This document shows positions 23,751 to 23,779 of a DNA stretch of 23,779 nt, one piece after another. The translations under genes were made by a program, and so were the position numbers. The stretch's first letter is position 1; every line of letters begins with the position of its first letter. The notes beneath the pieces are model-generated. The model was given only the letters and a program-made list of their open reading frames with translations, was not told the origin of the DNA and did not search any database. The stretch is from an uncultured Clostridia bacterium (GTDB taxonomy: Bacteria > Bacillota > Clostridia > TANB77 > CAG-508), in the NCBI GenBank assembly GCA_934149165.1, contig CAKPDY010000023.1:1-23779 (forward strand), in the 5' to 3' direction.

Positions 23751-23779
23751 TCTTTAACTAAAAAAATATTTCTGTTATA

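Overview
The window is very AT-rich DNA with strong Shine-Dalgarno sites, sigma-A-type promoters, U-tract hairpin terminators and AGA-dominated arginine usage. Together with Firmicutes-type surface proteins (Cadherin-like and Big_3-like repeats, a dockerin, a CAP domain) this points to a low-GC Firmicute, probably a gut-type Clostridia or Bacilli. TGA acts as a stop and TGG as Trp. I cannot name the species.

Layout. (1) 219-3213: a UPF1-like SF1 helicase whose frame is broken once, at base 2613. (2) 3422-3937: a small membrane-anchored protein of unknown function. (3) 4076-6427: an ABC transporter with ATPase and FtsX/MacB-type permease fused in one chain, closed by a perfect 24-bp hairpin. 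(4) About 540 bp of AT-rich leader DNA holding weak RNA structure and a possible short upstream ORF. (5) 7069-21620: a two-gene surface operon filling about 60% of the window. The first gene encodes a 3177-residue membrane-anchored fibre with about 25 Cadherin-like beta-sandwich repeats, two glycine-rich modules and a C-terminal dockerin. The second starts on the last base of the first gene's stop codon. It encodes a 1672-residue protein with a signal peptide, a cohesin-like N-terminal domain, about 14 Big_3-like repeats, a C-terminal membrane helix and a cytosolic tail. A dockerin on one protein and a cohesin-like domain on its coupled neighbour suggest that the two bind each other at the cell surface. 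(6) 21621-22490: a non-coding convergent region with a compact pseudoknot-capable RNA element and ten tandem 48-bp units of terminator-like hairpins. (7) On the minus strand: a secreted CAP-domain protein and a PepSY-like membrane protein, each with its own promoter. The second is also broken by one base.

The most unusual observation links the two broken genes. Both are restored by skipping a single C, and both have the same context: an NTT codon, then C, then GGN. In each case the unshifted reading puts a CGG codon exactly at the break. I looked for in-frame CGG in every other gene here (about 7,100 codons in all) and found none. This could mean +1 frameshifting at an unused or unassigned CGG codon, or two coincident sequencing errors. 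Reads and the rest of the genome would decide.
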